Positions 16,557 to 25,610 of a stretch of 64,000 bases of DNA are shown in pieces. The number at the start of each line of letters is the position of its first letter. The first letter of the stretch is position 1. This DNA is from JAAUTS01 sp038250235 (GTDB lineage: Bacteria; Verrucomicrobiota; Verrucomicrobiia; Methylacidiphilales; JAAUTS01), in NCBI GenBank assembly GCA_038250235.1, contig JBBSCO010000001.1, positions 62,001-126,000 on the forward strand, written 5' to 3'. The position numbers and the translations under genes are program-made. The notes under the pieces are model-generated. The model did not search any database. It was not told the DNA's origin and saw only the letters and a list, made by a program, of their open reading frames with translations.

Positions 16557-18074
16557 TCAATACGATTTGGCAAAGACCACGCGCTGTTTACTGGGCTTGC
16601 CGCTGAACGGGCAGGTTCCGGCCCCGTTGTCCCCGAACGGAATACAGCGGATGGTGACCTTAAGATCCGTTTTGATCTTTTCTTCCACGTCAGTATCGCC
16701 ACACCAGTGGGTCAGTGCGAAGCCTCCATGGATCTCGGGTTTGCTGGCATTCTTCGGGGTAAAGAAGGCATAGAACTCTTCCTTGCTGTCGATCTTCTGC
16801 GTGTGGGTATTACGAAAATCCAAAGCGCGGTCGTAAAGACCTTTCTGGATTTCGGAAAGAATCCCTGACGCCTGTACCACGAAGTCAGCCTGGGGATAGG
16901 ACTGTTTCGCTTTGGCGTCCTGGTCGCGACGGCCAACAAAAACGGTTCCGGCAGCAAGATCGCGGGGACCGATTTCCACACGTAGAGGCACGCCCTTCTT
17001 GATCCAGTCCCAGCTCTTGGCTCCACCCGCTTTATCGCGTGTATCGATTTTGACCCGTAGAAGTTCCCCATCCAACGATTGCATGCGCAATTCTCTGGCC
17101 AGCTTTTCGCAGGCCTCTAGCACCTGGGCCTTGCTGTCGTCTTTGGGGGTGACGGGCAGGATCACGATCTGGGCCGGGGCAACTTTAGGAGGCAGCACGA
17201 GACCGTTGTCATCGCTGTGTGCCATGAGAAGGGTCCCGATCAGGCGGGTGCTGACACCCCAGCTGGTGGTGTAGGCAAATTCGGGTTCGTTGTTGCGGTT
17301 GGCAAAACTGATGCCCGAGGCTTTGGAAAAATTCTGACCAAGGTAATGGGATGTTCCAGCCTGTACGGATTTGCGGTCCTGCACCATGGATTCTATGCAG
17401 AGCGTACGCACTGCCCCTGGAAAGCGTTCGCTTTCGCTCTTCTCGCCGGTCAGGACTGGAATGGCCAGATAGTCTTTGGCGAAGCTTTCATAGACCTTCA
17501 GCATCTTCTCTGTTTCTTCGATGGCCTCAGCGGAGGTTTCGTGCGCAGTGTGGCCTTCCTGCCAGAGGAACTCGGCTGTCCTCAGGAAAAGGCGCGGACG
17601 CATTTCCCATCGGACCACATTGGCCCATTGATTGATGAGGATGGGAAGATCACGGTAGGACTGTACCCAGCGGGCGTAGGCGGCCCCGATGATTGTTTCC
17701 GAGGTGGGACGGATGATGAGGGGTTCTGTCAGTTTTCCGGCAGGCACGAGTTTGCCGTCAGGACCGGCTTCGAGTCGGTGATGGGTAACGACGGCACATT
17801 CCTTGGCAAAACCTTCCACATGGGCGGCTTCCTTCTCCAAATAGCTCAAGGGGATGAAAAGGGGAAAGTAGGCGTTCTCGTGGCCTGTCTCCTTGAACAT
17901 GCGGTCGAGAGGCTGTTGGATGCGCTCCCAGAGGCCATAGCCCCAGGGTTTTATCACCATACACCCGCGCACTTCAGAGTTTTCGGCCAGATCTGCGGCG
18001 GCGATGACCTGCTGATACCATTCAGGAAAATCCTGGGCACGGGTCGGTTGGATGGCAGTGGTTTCGTTGGCCAT
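16557..18074 (-). CDS. proS: Prolyl-tRNA synthetase, archaeal/eukaryote-type (short form)
   Basis: This class II synthetase charges tRNA-Pro. At 505 residues it lacks the inserted editing domain of the long bacterial form. It ends in a zinc-binding-like C-terminal domain with the terminal F-A-K-S-Y aromatic residue typical of archaeal-type enzymes. Class II motifs are visible: motif 2 around R-W-E-M-R-P-R-L-F-L-R-T-A-E-F-L-W-Q-E-G-H-T-A-H, plus R-P-T-S-E-T and the C-terminal G-G-F-A-L-T-H-W-C-G-D. It follows two small membrane-protein genes on the same strand with a 53-bp gap. A transferred origin is possible, but this form is widespread in bacteria. Confidence 0.95.
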   Translation of the reverse strand: MANETTAIQPTRAQDFPEWYQQVIAAADLAENSEVRGCMVIKPWGYGLWERIQQPLDRMFKETGHENAYFPLFIPLSYLEKEAAHVEGFAKECAVVTHHRLEAGPDGKLVPAGKLTEPLIIRPTSETIIGAAYARWVQSYRDLPILINQWANVVRWEMRPRLFLRTAEFLWQEGHTAHETSAEAIEETEKMLKVYESFAKDYLAIPVLTGEKSESERFPGAVRTLCIESMVQDRKSVQAGTSHYLGQNFSKASGISFANRNNEPEFAYTTSWGVSTRLIGTLLMAHSDDNGLVLPPKVAPAQIVILPVTPKDDSKAQVLEACEKLARELRMQSLDGELLRVKIDTRDKAGGAKSWDWIKKGVPLRVEIGPRDLAAGTVFVGRRDQDAKAKQSYPQADFVVQASGILSEIQKGLYDRALDFRNTHTQKIDSKEEFYAFFTPKNASKPEIHGGFALTHWCGDTDVEEKIKTDLKVTIRCIPFGDNGAGTCPFSGKPSKQRVVFAKSY

Positions 18075-18127
18075 AAAAAGGAAAAGAGTACTGGGGAAAA
18101 CCTGCTTGAACAGCAGAAAATCAGCTT

Positions 18128-18490
18128 CTAAGGCCGGGGAATCGGCGGCGGGACGATGCGTCCCTGGGGAGTGAGAGCGGCCCAGACCCAGGAACTACCA
18201 AAGAGTGTGATACCTATGATGGCCCAACTTAAGTTCATCAAAAGTTTCTCCGGGGGCATGAGGGTTCCGTTTAGAATTTTTTCGGCAATTTCACCGGGAG
18301 TCTGCCCGGAATGAAGGATTATGTTGACCAGAATGCCAGCGCCCAAAAGAGTCAGTGCATACCCAGTTACGGACAAGACTAGTTGGCAGACACCGGCTTT
18401 TTTTCTTCCCGAGCACAAGGTGCCCAGGCCTGGGAAAGCCAAAAGGTTGAGAAGAATGAAAAGAACTTTGAGCATCTGGGCACCCGGCAT
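18128..18490 (-). CDS. Small membrane protein of unknown function
   Basis: I do not recognise this protein of about 120 residues. It has three hydrophobic stretches: L-K-V-L-F-I-L-L-N-L-L near the start, L-V-L-S-V-T-G-Y-A-L-T-L-L-G-A-G in the middle, and W-A-I-I-G-I-T-L-F-G-S-S-W-V-W near the end, then a Pro-rich tail. A short C-S-G-R-K-K-A-G loop follows the first helix, as in TM2-like small proteins. The ATG was chosen because it starts 11 bp after the upstream membrane-protein gene; a second ATG lies five codons later. It probably shares a transcript with proS. Confidence 0.65.
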   Translation of the reverse strand: MPGAQMLKVLFILLNLLAFPGLGTLCSGRKKAGVCQLVLSVTGYALTLLGAGILVNIILHSGQTPGEIAEKILNGTLMPPEKLLMNLSWAIIGITLFGSSWVWAALTPQGRIVPPPIPRP

Positions 18491-18501
18491 TTTCCAGGTA
18501 T

Positions 18502-18774
18502 TCAGGTAGAGAGTTTGCTCCACAGAGTAATCAGGCTGACCAGAATGCAAAAAAAGATGGGAATCAGGGTAATTTTGAGCTCTTTTCCCAAAGAAAAAGC
18601 AAGTCGCCCAAGAGCACAGCTTTCCGGGATCCCTTTTCTTTTGAGATCAAGGGAACATTCAATCCGGGCCCGCTTATTCCGTATTTCTGAGAAAGGCAAG
18701 ATCAGGATCAGACAAACTGAAATCCAAACCCAAAATAGGGCAGGGATAAAGTGGAGAAAGTTGACGTCGGACAT
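18502..18774 (-). CDS. Small two-helix membrane protein of unknown function
   Basis: This is an unrecognised 90-residue protein. Two hydrophobic segments (about 8-26 and 66-86) flank a charged, cysteine-containing loop (R-N-K-R-A-R-I-E-C-S-L-D-L-K-R-K). It has no signal peptidase site. It is immediately upstream of another small membrane protein (gap 11 bp) and of proS on the same strand. The ATG lacks a Shine-Dalgarno. The hydrophobicity pattern and operon spacing support it as a gene. Confidence 0.6.
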   Translation of the reverse strand: MSDVNFLHFIPALFWVWISVCLILILPFSEIRNKRARIECSLDLKRKGIPESCALGRLAFSLGKELKITLIPIFFCILVSLITLWSKLST

Positions 18775-18984
18775 CTACAAAGTATGGCGTAAACCGAAGC
18801 ATTCTCCACATCAAAAATTCCTTGCTGATCTTCAGGCCTTGGTAATGCAATACCAGAGAGCAAAAAAAACTGTCTGGAACGGATTTTGGGTTATTGACCG
18901 GCTTAGCAGCAAGAAGTCTTGACCGGTTCCGACCACTTAAATAAGAATCAACCGATAGCATTTCCTGCCTTGCAAATATCTGCC

Positions 18985-20394
18985 ATGAACACTACTCCTC
19001 CAACCGTCTGCATTTTGGGAGCAGGCCCATCTGGTATTGCAGCAGCCTTTTTTGCCCAGCGAAAAGGTCTTCGTGTTGTTTTGATCGAAGAAAAAGACTG
19101 GGTAGGTGGGAAGGGGGCCAGCCGCAAGGTGGATGACTATATTTTCGATTTTGGTCCCCATGCCTACCATCCGAAGAGTGCTGTCATCAATGAGTTGGTC
19201 AGGTCCCACTCCGGGGCTGACTATCTAAAAACAACTGTTAGGATGGAGCTGATCCTGAAGGGGAAGAACATGAACTACCCCTTTAACTTCAAAGAAGCTT
19301 TATGGAAGTTCAACCCGTTCTTTTCCCTCAAAATTCTTGGGGATTATCTGCTGGCCAAGGTAAGGAATTTTTTTACTCCGCTTCCCGAGAAATCTTTTCG
19401 GGATTGGGGCCTGAAACAATACGGGAAAACTCTTTACGACCTCTGTTTTGGCAATTACACCGAAAGGGTGTGGAAAGTGCCGGCTGGACAACTTTCCGTG
19501 GAGCTTGCCCGACGTAAGTTGCCCCGGTTCAGCATCCTATCCCTTTTGCATGATCTGATTTATAGAAAAGGGAAGCTGCACTCGCACATTTTCACCAACG
19601 AACTGGGTTACCACCGTGATGGGATGGGTAGTGTTTATGAGAAAATTGTGGAAGGTATCATTGGAAGAGGGGGGGAGTTGCTGAACGGATCGAAGCCCCT
19701 AAAGCTCCAGCACCATGCTAATGGAAACGGTTTTTCTCTTGAACTTGAAGGAACTGGGAAGCCTCCTATTTACTGTGATTATGTCATTTCGAGTATCCCT
19801 TTGCCGGAATTGCTTACTGTTTTGGGTCGAAGTGACGGGCGTTTTTTGCCCTTGGCCCCGAGACTCTCTTTCCGCCATATCCTGTTGATTTACGTGGTGC
19901 TGGAGATCCCCCGTTTTTCAAGAGCCCATTGGACCTATCTGGTGGACGACCGTTTTCATTTCCACAGAATCTCCGAGCAAAAAAATCTTTCAGCAGCTTG
20001 CGCTCCTCCGGACAAAACCGTGTTGACCATGGAGATCAGCTGTAGCGGGGAAGATCCGATGTGGAACTGGGAGCCCCACCAGTTCCGTGAAATGGTGAAG
20101 AGGGATCTGGCTTTTTTCAAAATCCCGGACGAGTCCATTCTCAACCTCTACAGCTCCAAGCTTGAGGATGCGTATCCGATCTATGCCATCGGCTTTGAAA
20201 AAGGCCTGGCTAGTTGTCTGGAGGAACTGGCCTCGGTTCCCGGATTGATCACAACCGGTAGGCAGGGACTTTTCCTCGATATTGATATGCATGACGCCAT
20301 GGTTCTGGGCGAGAAGGCAGTGGAGAGTGTTTTGTCGGGATCGGTTGCCACATTCTACAAGGAGAACAGCGTTCTTCTTAGGCGCCCCTTATAA
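18985..20394 (+). CDS. FAD-dependent amine-oxidase/UDP-galactopyranose-mutase-like oxidoreductase
   Basis: The 469-residue flavoprotein has a Rossmann start C-I-L-G-A-G-P-S-G-I-A-A-A, a second FAD motif I-E-E-K-D-W-V-G-G-K-G-A and D-F-G-P-H-A-Y-H. A central segment C-F-G-N-Y-T-E-R-V-W-K-V-P is typical of the protoporphyrinogen-oxidase-like flavoproteins found in surface polysaccharide loci. The frame can be opened from a TTG 22 codons earlier, but the ATG puts the dinucleotide motif at the usual distance from the N-terminus. It converges on, and overlaps by 17 bp, an RmlD-like gene. A role in modifying an activated sugar is inferred from neighbours. Confidence 0.8.
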   Translation: MNTTPPTVCILGAGPSGIAAAFFAQRKGLRVVLIEEKDWVGGKGASRKVDDYIFDFGPHAYHPKSAVINELVRSHSGADYLKTTVRMELILKGKNMNYPFNFKEALWKFNPFFSLKILGDYLLAKVRNFFTPLPEKSFRDWGLKQYGKTLYDLCFGNYTERVWKVPAGQLSVELARRKLPRFSILSLLHDLIYRKGKLHSHIFTNELGYHRDGMGSVYEKIVEGIIGRGGELLNGSKPLKLQHHANGNGFSLELEGTGKPPIYCDYVISSIPLPELLTVLGRSDGRFLPLAPRLSFRHILLIYVVLEIPRFSRAHWTYLVDDRFHFHRISEQKNLSAACAPPDKTVLTMEISCSGEDPMWNWEPHQFREMVKRDLAFFKIPDESILNLYSSKLEDAYPIYAIGFEKGLASCLEELASVPGLITTGRQGLFLDIDMHDAMVLGEKAVESVLSGSVATFYKENSVLLRRPL

Positions 20395-21247
20395 CACGGG
20401 TGCTGTACCAGGTTCGGTATTCTTCGAGCATCGCAGTCACGGGCGGAACCGTGTAGTTGATGTCCGTACGCAGGGAACGCAGGCTTCTGTCGATACATGG
20501 AATATCGGAGGTTGTGACTAGCGTTTCCTTGCTGTAAACCTCACGGATTTTCAACAGTAGATCGTTTTTCGAAAGCCTATCGCCTCCCAGATGTAGCAGG
20601 CCTGTGATTTCATTCCGTACGGCATAAGCCAGGAAACGGACCAGTTCCAAGGTAGTTACGCCATTCCAAAAGACCTTCTGATAACCTTCCACAGGAAGTT
20701 TTGAGAAAAGAAACCAATCCAGCAAACCATCTGCAGTCACCAGCGAGTGTCCGATTAACGAAGTCCGGATGCAGAGGTGGGGTGGGTGAAAAACTTCTCC
20801 CAGGATTTTTCCAAAACCGTAGGCATCCGTGGCATCAGGTACGGATTTTTCCGTGTACGAACCTTTGTCGCCCAGAAATACACCATCGCTGCTGATCTGG
20901 ATCAGACGGCTGCCGTTGTTTTTTTTGTCCAGTTCATCCGCCAGAAGACGGGGAAATGTTGCATTCAGGTACAAAAGTTCATCAGGATTTGATCCTGGCC
21001 GGGACGCTTTTCCAGCGATGGCATTGATCACCGTGACATTGCCCAGGGATTTGAGCCAACGTGTGAACGTTTTTGTTTCCCGGACATCCAACAACGTGAG
21101 ATTCTGGTCAATGGCCTGGATGCCCGTTGGCCGTTTAGCCTGGCAGTGGATGGATCCAGAATAAACTTCCAGAAAGTGGAGGGCCGCCACATGTCCGAGC
21201 ATTCCTCCCGATCCCAGAATAACCAGTGCCCGTGGCTGTTTCCTCAT
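20378..21247 (-). CDS. RmlD-like NAD(P)-dependent sugar-nucleotide reductase/epimerase
   Basis: This extended SDR protein of about 289 residues begins M-R-K-Q-P-R-A-L-V-I-L-G-S-G-G-M-L-G-H, the RmlD-type cofactor motif. S-S-D-G-V-F-L-G follows, then Y-G-F-G-K-I-L-G-E with the active-site Tyr/Lys. RmlD reduces dTDP-4-dehydro-rhamnose, and relatives act on other 4-keto sugars. The ATG lies 6 bp after the stop of the sugar C-methyltransferase gene, so the two are co-transcribed. No rmlA, rmlB or rmlC is in the window, so the substrate is uncertain. Confidence 0.82.
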   Translation of the reverse strand: MRKQPRALVILGSGGMLGHVAALHFLEVYSGSIHCQAKRPTGIQAIDQNLTLLDVRETKTFTRWLKSLGNVTVINAIAGKASRPGSNPDELLYLNATFPRLLADELDKKNNGSRLIQISSDGVFLGDKGSYTEKSVPDATDAYGFGKILGEVFHPPHLCIRTSLIGHSLVTADGLLDWFLFSKLPVEGYQKVFWNGVTTLELVRFLAYAVRNEITGLLHLGGDRLSKNDLLLKIREVYSKETLVTTSDIPCIDRSLRSLRTDINYTVPPVTAMLEEYRTWYSTRVIRGA

Positions 21248-21252
21248 CGCTA

Positions 21253-22497
21253 TCAGAGTATCCGTGGTTCCGGCAAAGGAACGATCCATTTTCCACCCCT
21301 CTCAGTGAAGGTAACCTCTTTGCGCATGATTTCTTCCAAATAGTTGTAAGCGAATACTACGGCATAGTCCGGAGGATCTTCCCGGAAAACATCGGCAGTA
21401 ACAATGGGATTGTGCGTGCCCGGCATCACTCGTCCGATACGTTCCCGGGAATTGTCCACAACATAGGAAAGTATGTCCGGAGTCAGGGATGACATGTTGA
21501 CATGAACGCTGGCCCGCCCCGAGGCACCGTAGCCGACCACGCGTTTACCTTCGGCATTCAGGGTCTTCACCAAATGGTGTAGCCTGGCGCTTTTTTCCCG
21601 GACTAAAGCTCCAAAGTTGTCGAAGGTCTTTTCCAGGTCAAAACCGCGGCTCTTTTCTTCGCTTAAATAAATCTGGAGGCGCTTCTCGATCGGTTGAGGA
21701 GATGGGTTACTGTTTCGTTGCACATGAACCCGGATCGAGCCGCAGTGGGTGGAAACGCGGATCACATCAAAAATATGCATCCCGAAGAGGGCGAAAAACT
21801 TTTTCAGGGCGTGAACGGAATGATACATCAGATGCTCGTGGTAGATCATGTCGTATTGGCACCCATCCAAAAGGTCGAAGAGGCATTGCACTTCAAAAAG
21901 AAATACTCCGTGTGGGGCCAGAAGATGGTCGATGCCATCCATCACGCCATGTAGATCGTCGATATGGGCGAAAACATTGTTGGCACTAATGGCGTCTGAG
22001 GCGCCCTGTTCACTTCGTATGACCCTTGCCAACCCAAGATCAAAAAAATCATTATAAATGTGGCAACCTCGCGACCGGGCAACAGCAGCTATATTTTCTG
22101 CGGGTTCAACTCCGACGGCACGGACGGAATATTCGTGCAGTGGTTTGAGTAGCACGCCGTCATTGCAACCGATTTCGACCACCAAAGCCCCGGGTTTTAG
22201 AAAGCGTCCTGTGATTTCCTTGGCATAATCCTGGAAATGTCTGGAAAGTGTGGCCGTGCTGGAGGCCAGATACCGGTAGTCTTTGAAGAGGATTTGTGGG
22301 TTGACGGTTTCGAGAATCTGCACTTCGTGACAGTTCCGGCAGAAGGAAAGAGTCAGAGGATACTTTCTTTCTGATGGCACGTTTCCAGGCAACAGAAAGC
22401 CTCCCGCGGGCGGGGTTTCTCCCAAGGCCAGAAAAGGATGCAGACCCGATGAATGGCACAGGCGGCAGGTGGTTCTAGAGTGCCAGTTTTCTTTCAT
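21253..22497 (-). CDS. Sugar C-methyltransferase (SAM-dependent, TylCIII/NovU type)
   Basis: The 414-residue protein has three parts. A zinc-binding N-terminus carries C-R-L-C and C-R-N-C. The SAM-binding core has V-V-E-I-G-C-N-D-G-V and the catalytic-region motif Y-H-E-H-L-M-Y. The C-terminal Rossmann-like domain has V-V-G-Y-G-A-S-G-R-A-S. This architecture belongs to the C-3 methyltransferases that make branched-chain deoxysugars from NDP-4-keto sugars, the step before a 4-keto reductase. The next gene is RmlD-like, so methylation then reduction of one NDP-sugar is a coherent inference. Confidence 0.9.
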   Translation of the reverse strand: MKENWHSRTTCRLCHSSGLHPFLALGETPPAGGFLLPGNVPSERKYPLTLSFCRNCHEVQILETVNPQILFKDYRYLASSTATLSRHFQDYAKEITGRFLKPGALVVEIGCNDGVLLKPLHEYSVRAVGVEPAENIAAVARSRGCHIYNDFFDLGLARVIRSEQGASDAISANNVFAHIDDLHGVMDGIDHLLAPHGVFLFEVQCLFDLLDGCQYDMIYHEHLMYHSVHALKKFFALFGMHIFDVIRVSTHCGSIRVHVQRNSNPSPQPIEKRLQIYLSEEKSRGFDLEKTFDNFGALVREKSARLHHLVKTLNAEGKRVVGYGASGRASVHVNMSSLTPDILSYVVDNSRERIGRVMPGTHNPIVTADVFREDPPDYAVVFAYNYLEEIMRKEVTFTERGGKWIVPLPEPRIL

Positions 22498-22516
22498 ACG
22501 TGGGGGAAGCTGTTGT

Positions 22517-24559
22517 TCAGTAAAAAGTGACTTCCTTGACGTGCATCAAAACCTTAACGAAGTCTGGCTGCCCGTCTTCCCGCATTTCCAGACGGACGGA
22601 GCGGGCATTTCCTTCGAGTCCCTTGAAGTCAAGGCGGAGGAAGGGGAAGGTCGGGTTGTCTTTTTTCAGTTTCATTGAAAAATTTCCGATCTCGGCCCCT
22701 TTGTCGTTCTTGATGATGGCCGTCAGAATGTTTTCCTGGCTGAATCCCACCTCCACCCCGTTTAGTTTTCTGTTGCTGGGGAAATCGATTTCCAGAACAA
22801 AGGGGTGGCCTCCGGCACCGCGCAGAACAGCAAGCCTGTTTCTATCAAAAAACATAGTGCTGTCCCCGATATCCAGGGGGCAGTTCCTGATGACCCAGGT
22901 CTCCCCGGAGGGAACCACCAAGGTGCTTTCGCGCAGCTGCAGCAGTTCGTAGGCTGCTATTTTAAAAAGGCGTTTGGCGTCGGACGAATACTTCAACCGG
23001 ACAAAGTGGAAGCCAGGGGTGCCGTCGGGATATAGGACGATTTTCCCCAGATCCTGGTAGGACACCATCGGGGATTTCTGTATTTCCTTATACTGTTCAT
23101 GTGTGACGACAAAAGGACCTCCCGGCAGTTCTATCTCGTTGTGGATGTAATATTCATAGTCCTGCAGTTTTACATTTTCCGGCGATTCAAAAAATTGGAG
23201 CAGGTATTCCGGACTGTTCATCCATCTGGTTGAGAGATGGACAGTCTCATTTGGGTTCTGTTTCAGGTATTCGGGAATGGCGTCACGTATGACTTCTTTG
23301 GAGCCCCAGGCCAGGCCGAACAAGCCAAAATTGTTGAACCAGCGTGGGCCATTTTTGAGGGAATCAAACGTCAGAAAAAAAGTATAGAATCCTAATAACA
23401 CAAAAATAGCAGAATAAAGGGCCTGGCGGACATGGAAGAGTTTTACGCGCTGCAGAAGAAAATCCCCCCCAATCATGATCATCATACAGGCCGGCACCAG
23501 AAACGTCATGTTCCGGGTAATGACAGGCTCCACAAAAGCCGAACCGGCGGAAGAAGCTGCGATCAAAATAAGGATGAGCCGTGAGGATGGCTTTTTGATG
23601 TGGAAAAGACTGAGGGCCAAACCCAGATAGAGCAGGGGTGCCGTGACCGGAAGCAGATGGCCATGCATGGCCAGACGGTGCCTGAGATTGCTGCCCTCCC
23701 AGGCAAACCAGAAGTCGTGACTGAAACCCTTGACGTACGTGCTCAGAATCAGGTGCATTCTTGAGAAAAAAGGCATTTCGTTCGAGAGTGACAGGGAATA
23801 GTCTTGGATATGTTTTCCGGGAGAATCGGGATAGTTTCTGAAAAACAGAAACAAAGGAACAAGAAACAGACAGGAGAGGGCGAATGCTTTCAACACTGTC
23901 CTGTAATGTTTCAGGTGGTGTTTGAAATCCGAGAACAGAAGCAGCACGGATGTTACCAGCATTATAAGCGGGCCGGCGGAATAGGAGTAGAGGGTGAGAG
24001 CCCCGAATCCAGAGGCCCAATAGAGGGCATTTGTTTTTCCTGAAAGATAATCCAAATAAAAATAGCAGAACCAGATGTAGAACACCACGGTGTAGACACA
24101 TTCAAAGGCCGTTCGCGAATGAAGAAACCAGGCTGGCATTGTCACCATAACAAGGGGAGCCAGCCACCAACCCTGGCAGTTGAAGTGACGTTTCAGAATA
24201 AGGGCAAGTCCGAACACTGCCCAGGCAGTCAGAAGCGCGGCTGAACCCCGCACCGCCGTTATGCTGTGGCCGAAGAGCAACCACCCGGGCATCTGGATGT
24301 AGTGGGCAATGGAGACAAAGCGATACCAGGGACCCTCGGCGGTTACTGGCAGAAAATGTCCGTGTTCATCAAAAAAACCATTCTTCCACAGGGCGGCGGC
24401 CCGCACTTGTTCCGCCGCTTCATCAGTAAAAAAATAGACGGGGAAATTCTCAAGAGAGATGAGGCGCGTGAAGAGGTAGATGGAAAGACCGGCCAGAAAA
24501 AGAATCTGGCTTTCCCTTCGGCCCAAAAAAACCAGGACGTTTTTCCAAGAAATATTCAC
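22517..24559 (-). CDS. GT39/ArnT-like multi-pass membrane glycosyltransferase
   Basis: The 680-residue protein starts with a GTG. About ten or more hydrophobic helices fill residues 15-430. A first loop Y-F-F-T-D-E-A-A-E-Q carries the Asp-Glu pair typical of GT-C polyprenyl-phosphate-sugar transferases. Residues 430-680 are a soluble, beta-rich exterior domain (for example H-P-F-V-L-E-I-D-F-P-S-N-R-K-L-N-G-V) that may bind carbohydrate. It is probably an inner-membrane enzyme transferring a sugar from a lipid carrier in the periplasm. It lies 19 bp upstream of the C-methyltransferase, so one transcript is likely. Confidence 0.78.
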   Translation of the reverse strand: MNISWKNVLVFLGRRESQILFLAGLSIYLFTRLISLENFPVYFFTDEAAEQVRAAALWKNGFFDEHGHFLPVTAEGPWYRFVSIAHYIQMPGWLLFGHSITAVRGSAALLTAWAVFGLALILKRHFNCQGWWLAPLVMVTMPAWFLHSRTAFECVYTVVFYIWFCYFYLDYLSGKTNALYWASGFGALTLYSYSAGPLIMLVTSVLLLFSDFKHHLKHYRTVLKAFALSCLFLVPLFLFFRNYPDSPGKHIQDYSLSLSNEMPFFSRMHLILSTYVKGFSHDFWFAWEGSNLRHRLAMHGHLLPVTAPLLYLGLALSLFHIKKPSSRLILILIAASSAGSAFVEPVITRNMTFLVPACMMIMIGGDFLLQRVKLFHVRQALYSAIFVLLGFYTFFLTFDSLKNGPRWFNNFGLFGLAWGSKEVIRDAIPEYLKQNPNETVHLSTRWMNSPEYLLQFFESPENVKLQDYEYYIHNEIELPGGPFVVTHEQYKEIQKSPMVSYQDLGKIVLYPDGTPGFHFVRLKYSSDAKRLFKIAAYELLQLRESTLVVPSGETWVIRNCPLDIGDSTMFFDRNRLAVLRGAGGHPFVLEIDFPSNRKLNGVEVGFSQENILTAIIKNDKGAEIGNFSMKLKKDNPTFPFLRLDFKGLEGNARSVRLEMREDGQPDFVKVLMHVKEVTFY

Positions 24560-24695
24560 ACAATCGCAGCTCAGAGCCTAAGATTGTAGGTCTGTCGTTG
24601 GCAAGAGCGCAATTGTCCAAAGGAGGGGGTTACCAACAGGAATGGTTTGCGGCCGTAGAGAAGAAAAAATTATTTTTGCCTCGCCCGCCGTGCGG

Positions 24696-25598
24696 TCACT
24701 GCACGAGATCCAGCAGCGAGGTGCTTTTCCAGTCAATATCCCCGCTTTTTTTCAAAATCCAGGTTTCTGTATGTTCAGACGTTTGGTTTCTCTTGAGGAA
24801 GGACAGGGGGGCAACGCTTTCCAGCTCCAGCATTTCTTCATTGCTGAAGAGCTCGAAGTTCACCCCCATATCGGGATAACCTGCCTCGATGGAATTTTCG
24901 GAGAATGGAATGGTTTTGGCAAAAAGGGTGTCGCCCAATTGGTAGCCGACCCAGCCTGTCCTGTGCAGGAGCCCGAACTTGGTCGGTCCCGCATCGCTCC
25001 GTTGTTGAACCAGAATGTTTGGCCATGACCAATTGTAGCGGGCATCCAAGACATCCGTATAAGGCCAGAGAACCAGGCGGCGGTTTGGCAGGAGATCCGC
25101 AGGGTGTGTTCCTTTTTCCGGTTGGGGAATCACGGCCAGGCCGCCCGGTGCCATCACGCTGAGGGCCCAGGGCGCGATGGCGAAGTCCAGATCCCTTGTG
25201 GCCACAATACGGTGGGTTAAGGTTACTCTGTCTTTATCCGCATCCAGCCGCACTTCAAGCTCTTTGTTCCAGCCACTTTCAAGATTGGCTCCGGAGCTGA
25301 TTTTGTAGTGGTTGGGTCCGATTTTTTTATAGGGAACCGGTTTATTGTCTGGCGCATAAGTGTAGCCATTCTCGGGTGATTCCGGGGAAATCCAGAATCG
25401 GTGGCCGCCGCGTATCTTCCATTCAGCTTCGCCACTTTTGCCCAGCTGGTCGGGATATTCCTTAAAGACGTTGGGGCCGCCGACGTGGGCCAGACGGATA
25501 ACACGCGGTCCAACGTCGAGACTGATGACGAGTTCGATGCTTCCGTTGTTGAGGTGAAGGTTGTTGTTCCAGCCGTGGGACACGATGATTTCAGGCAT
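24696..25598 (-). CDS. DUF4380-family protein (aldose-epimerase-like fold suspected)
   Basis: The 300-residue protein contains S-L-D-V-G-P-R-V-I-R-L, I-R-G-G-H-R-F-W-I-S-P-E and A-P-W-A-L-S-V-M-A-P-G-G, which I recognise as DUF4380. Members look like galactose-mutarotase-type beta-sandwich proteins. No enzymatic activity is established that I know of. It starts 12 bp after a GT4 gene and lies beside other glycan genes, so a sugar-binding or sugar-converting role is plausible but unproven. No signal peptide is visible, so it is probably cytosolic. Confidence 0.75.
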   Translation of the reverse strand: MPEIIVSHGWNNNLHLNNGSIELVISLDVGPRVIRLAHVGGPNVFKEYPDQLGKSGEAEWKIRGGHRFWISPESPENGYTYAPDNKPVPYKKIGPNHYKISSGANLESGWNKELEVRLDADKDRVTLTHRIVATRDLDFAIAPWALSVMAPGGLAVIPQPEKGTHPADLLPNRRLVLWPYTDVLDARYNWSWPNILVQQRSDAGPTKFGLLHRTGWVGYQLGDTLFAKTIPFSENSIEAGYPDMGVNFELFSNEEMLELESVAPLSFLKRNQTSEHTETWILKKSGDIDWKSTSLLDLVQ

Positions 25599-25610
25599 AT
25601 GCTGTTTCAG

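Noticed and set aside
17217..18131. Long plus-strand open frame of 304 codons
   Set aside because: It is antisense to proS, whose product is unmistakable. Open antisense frames are expected in GC-rich genes.
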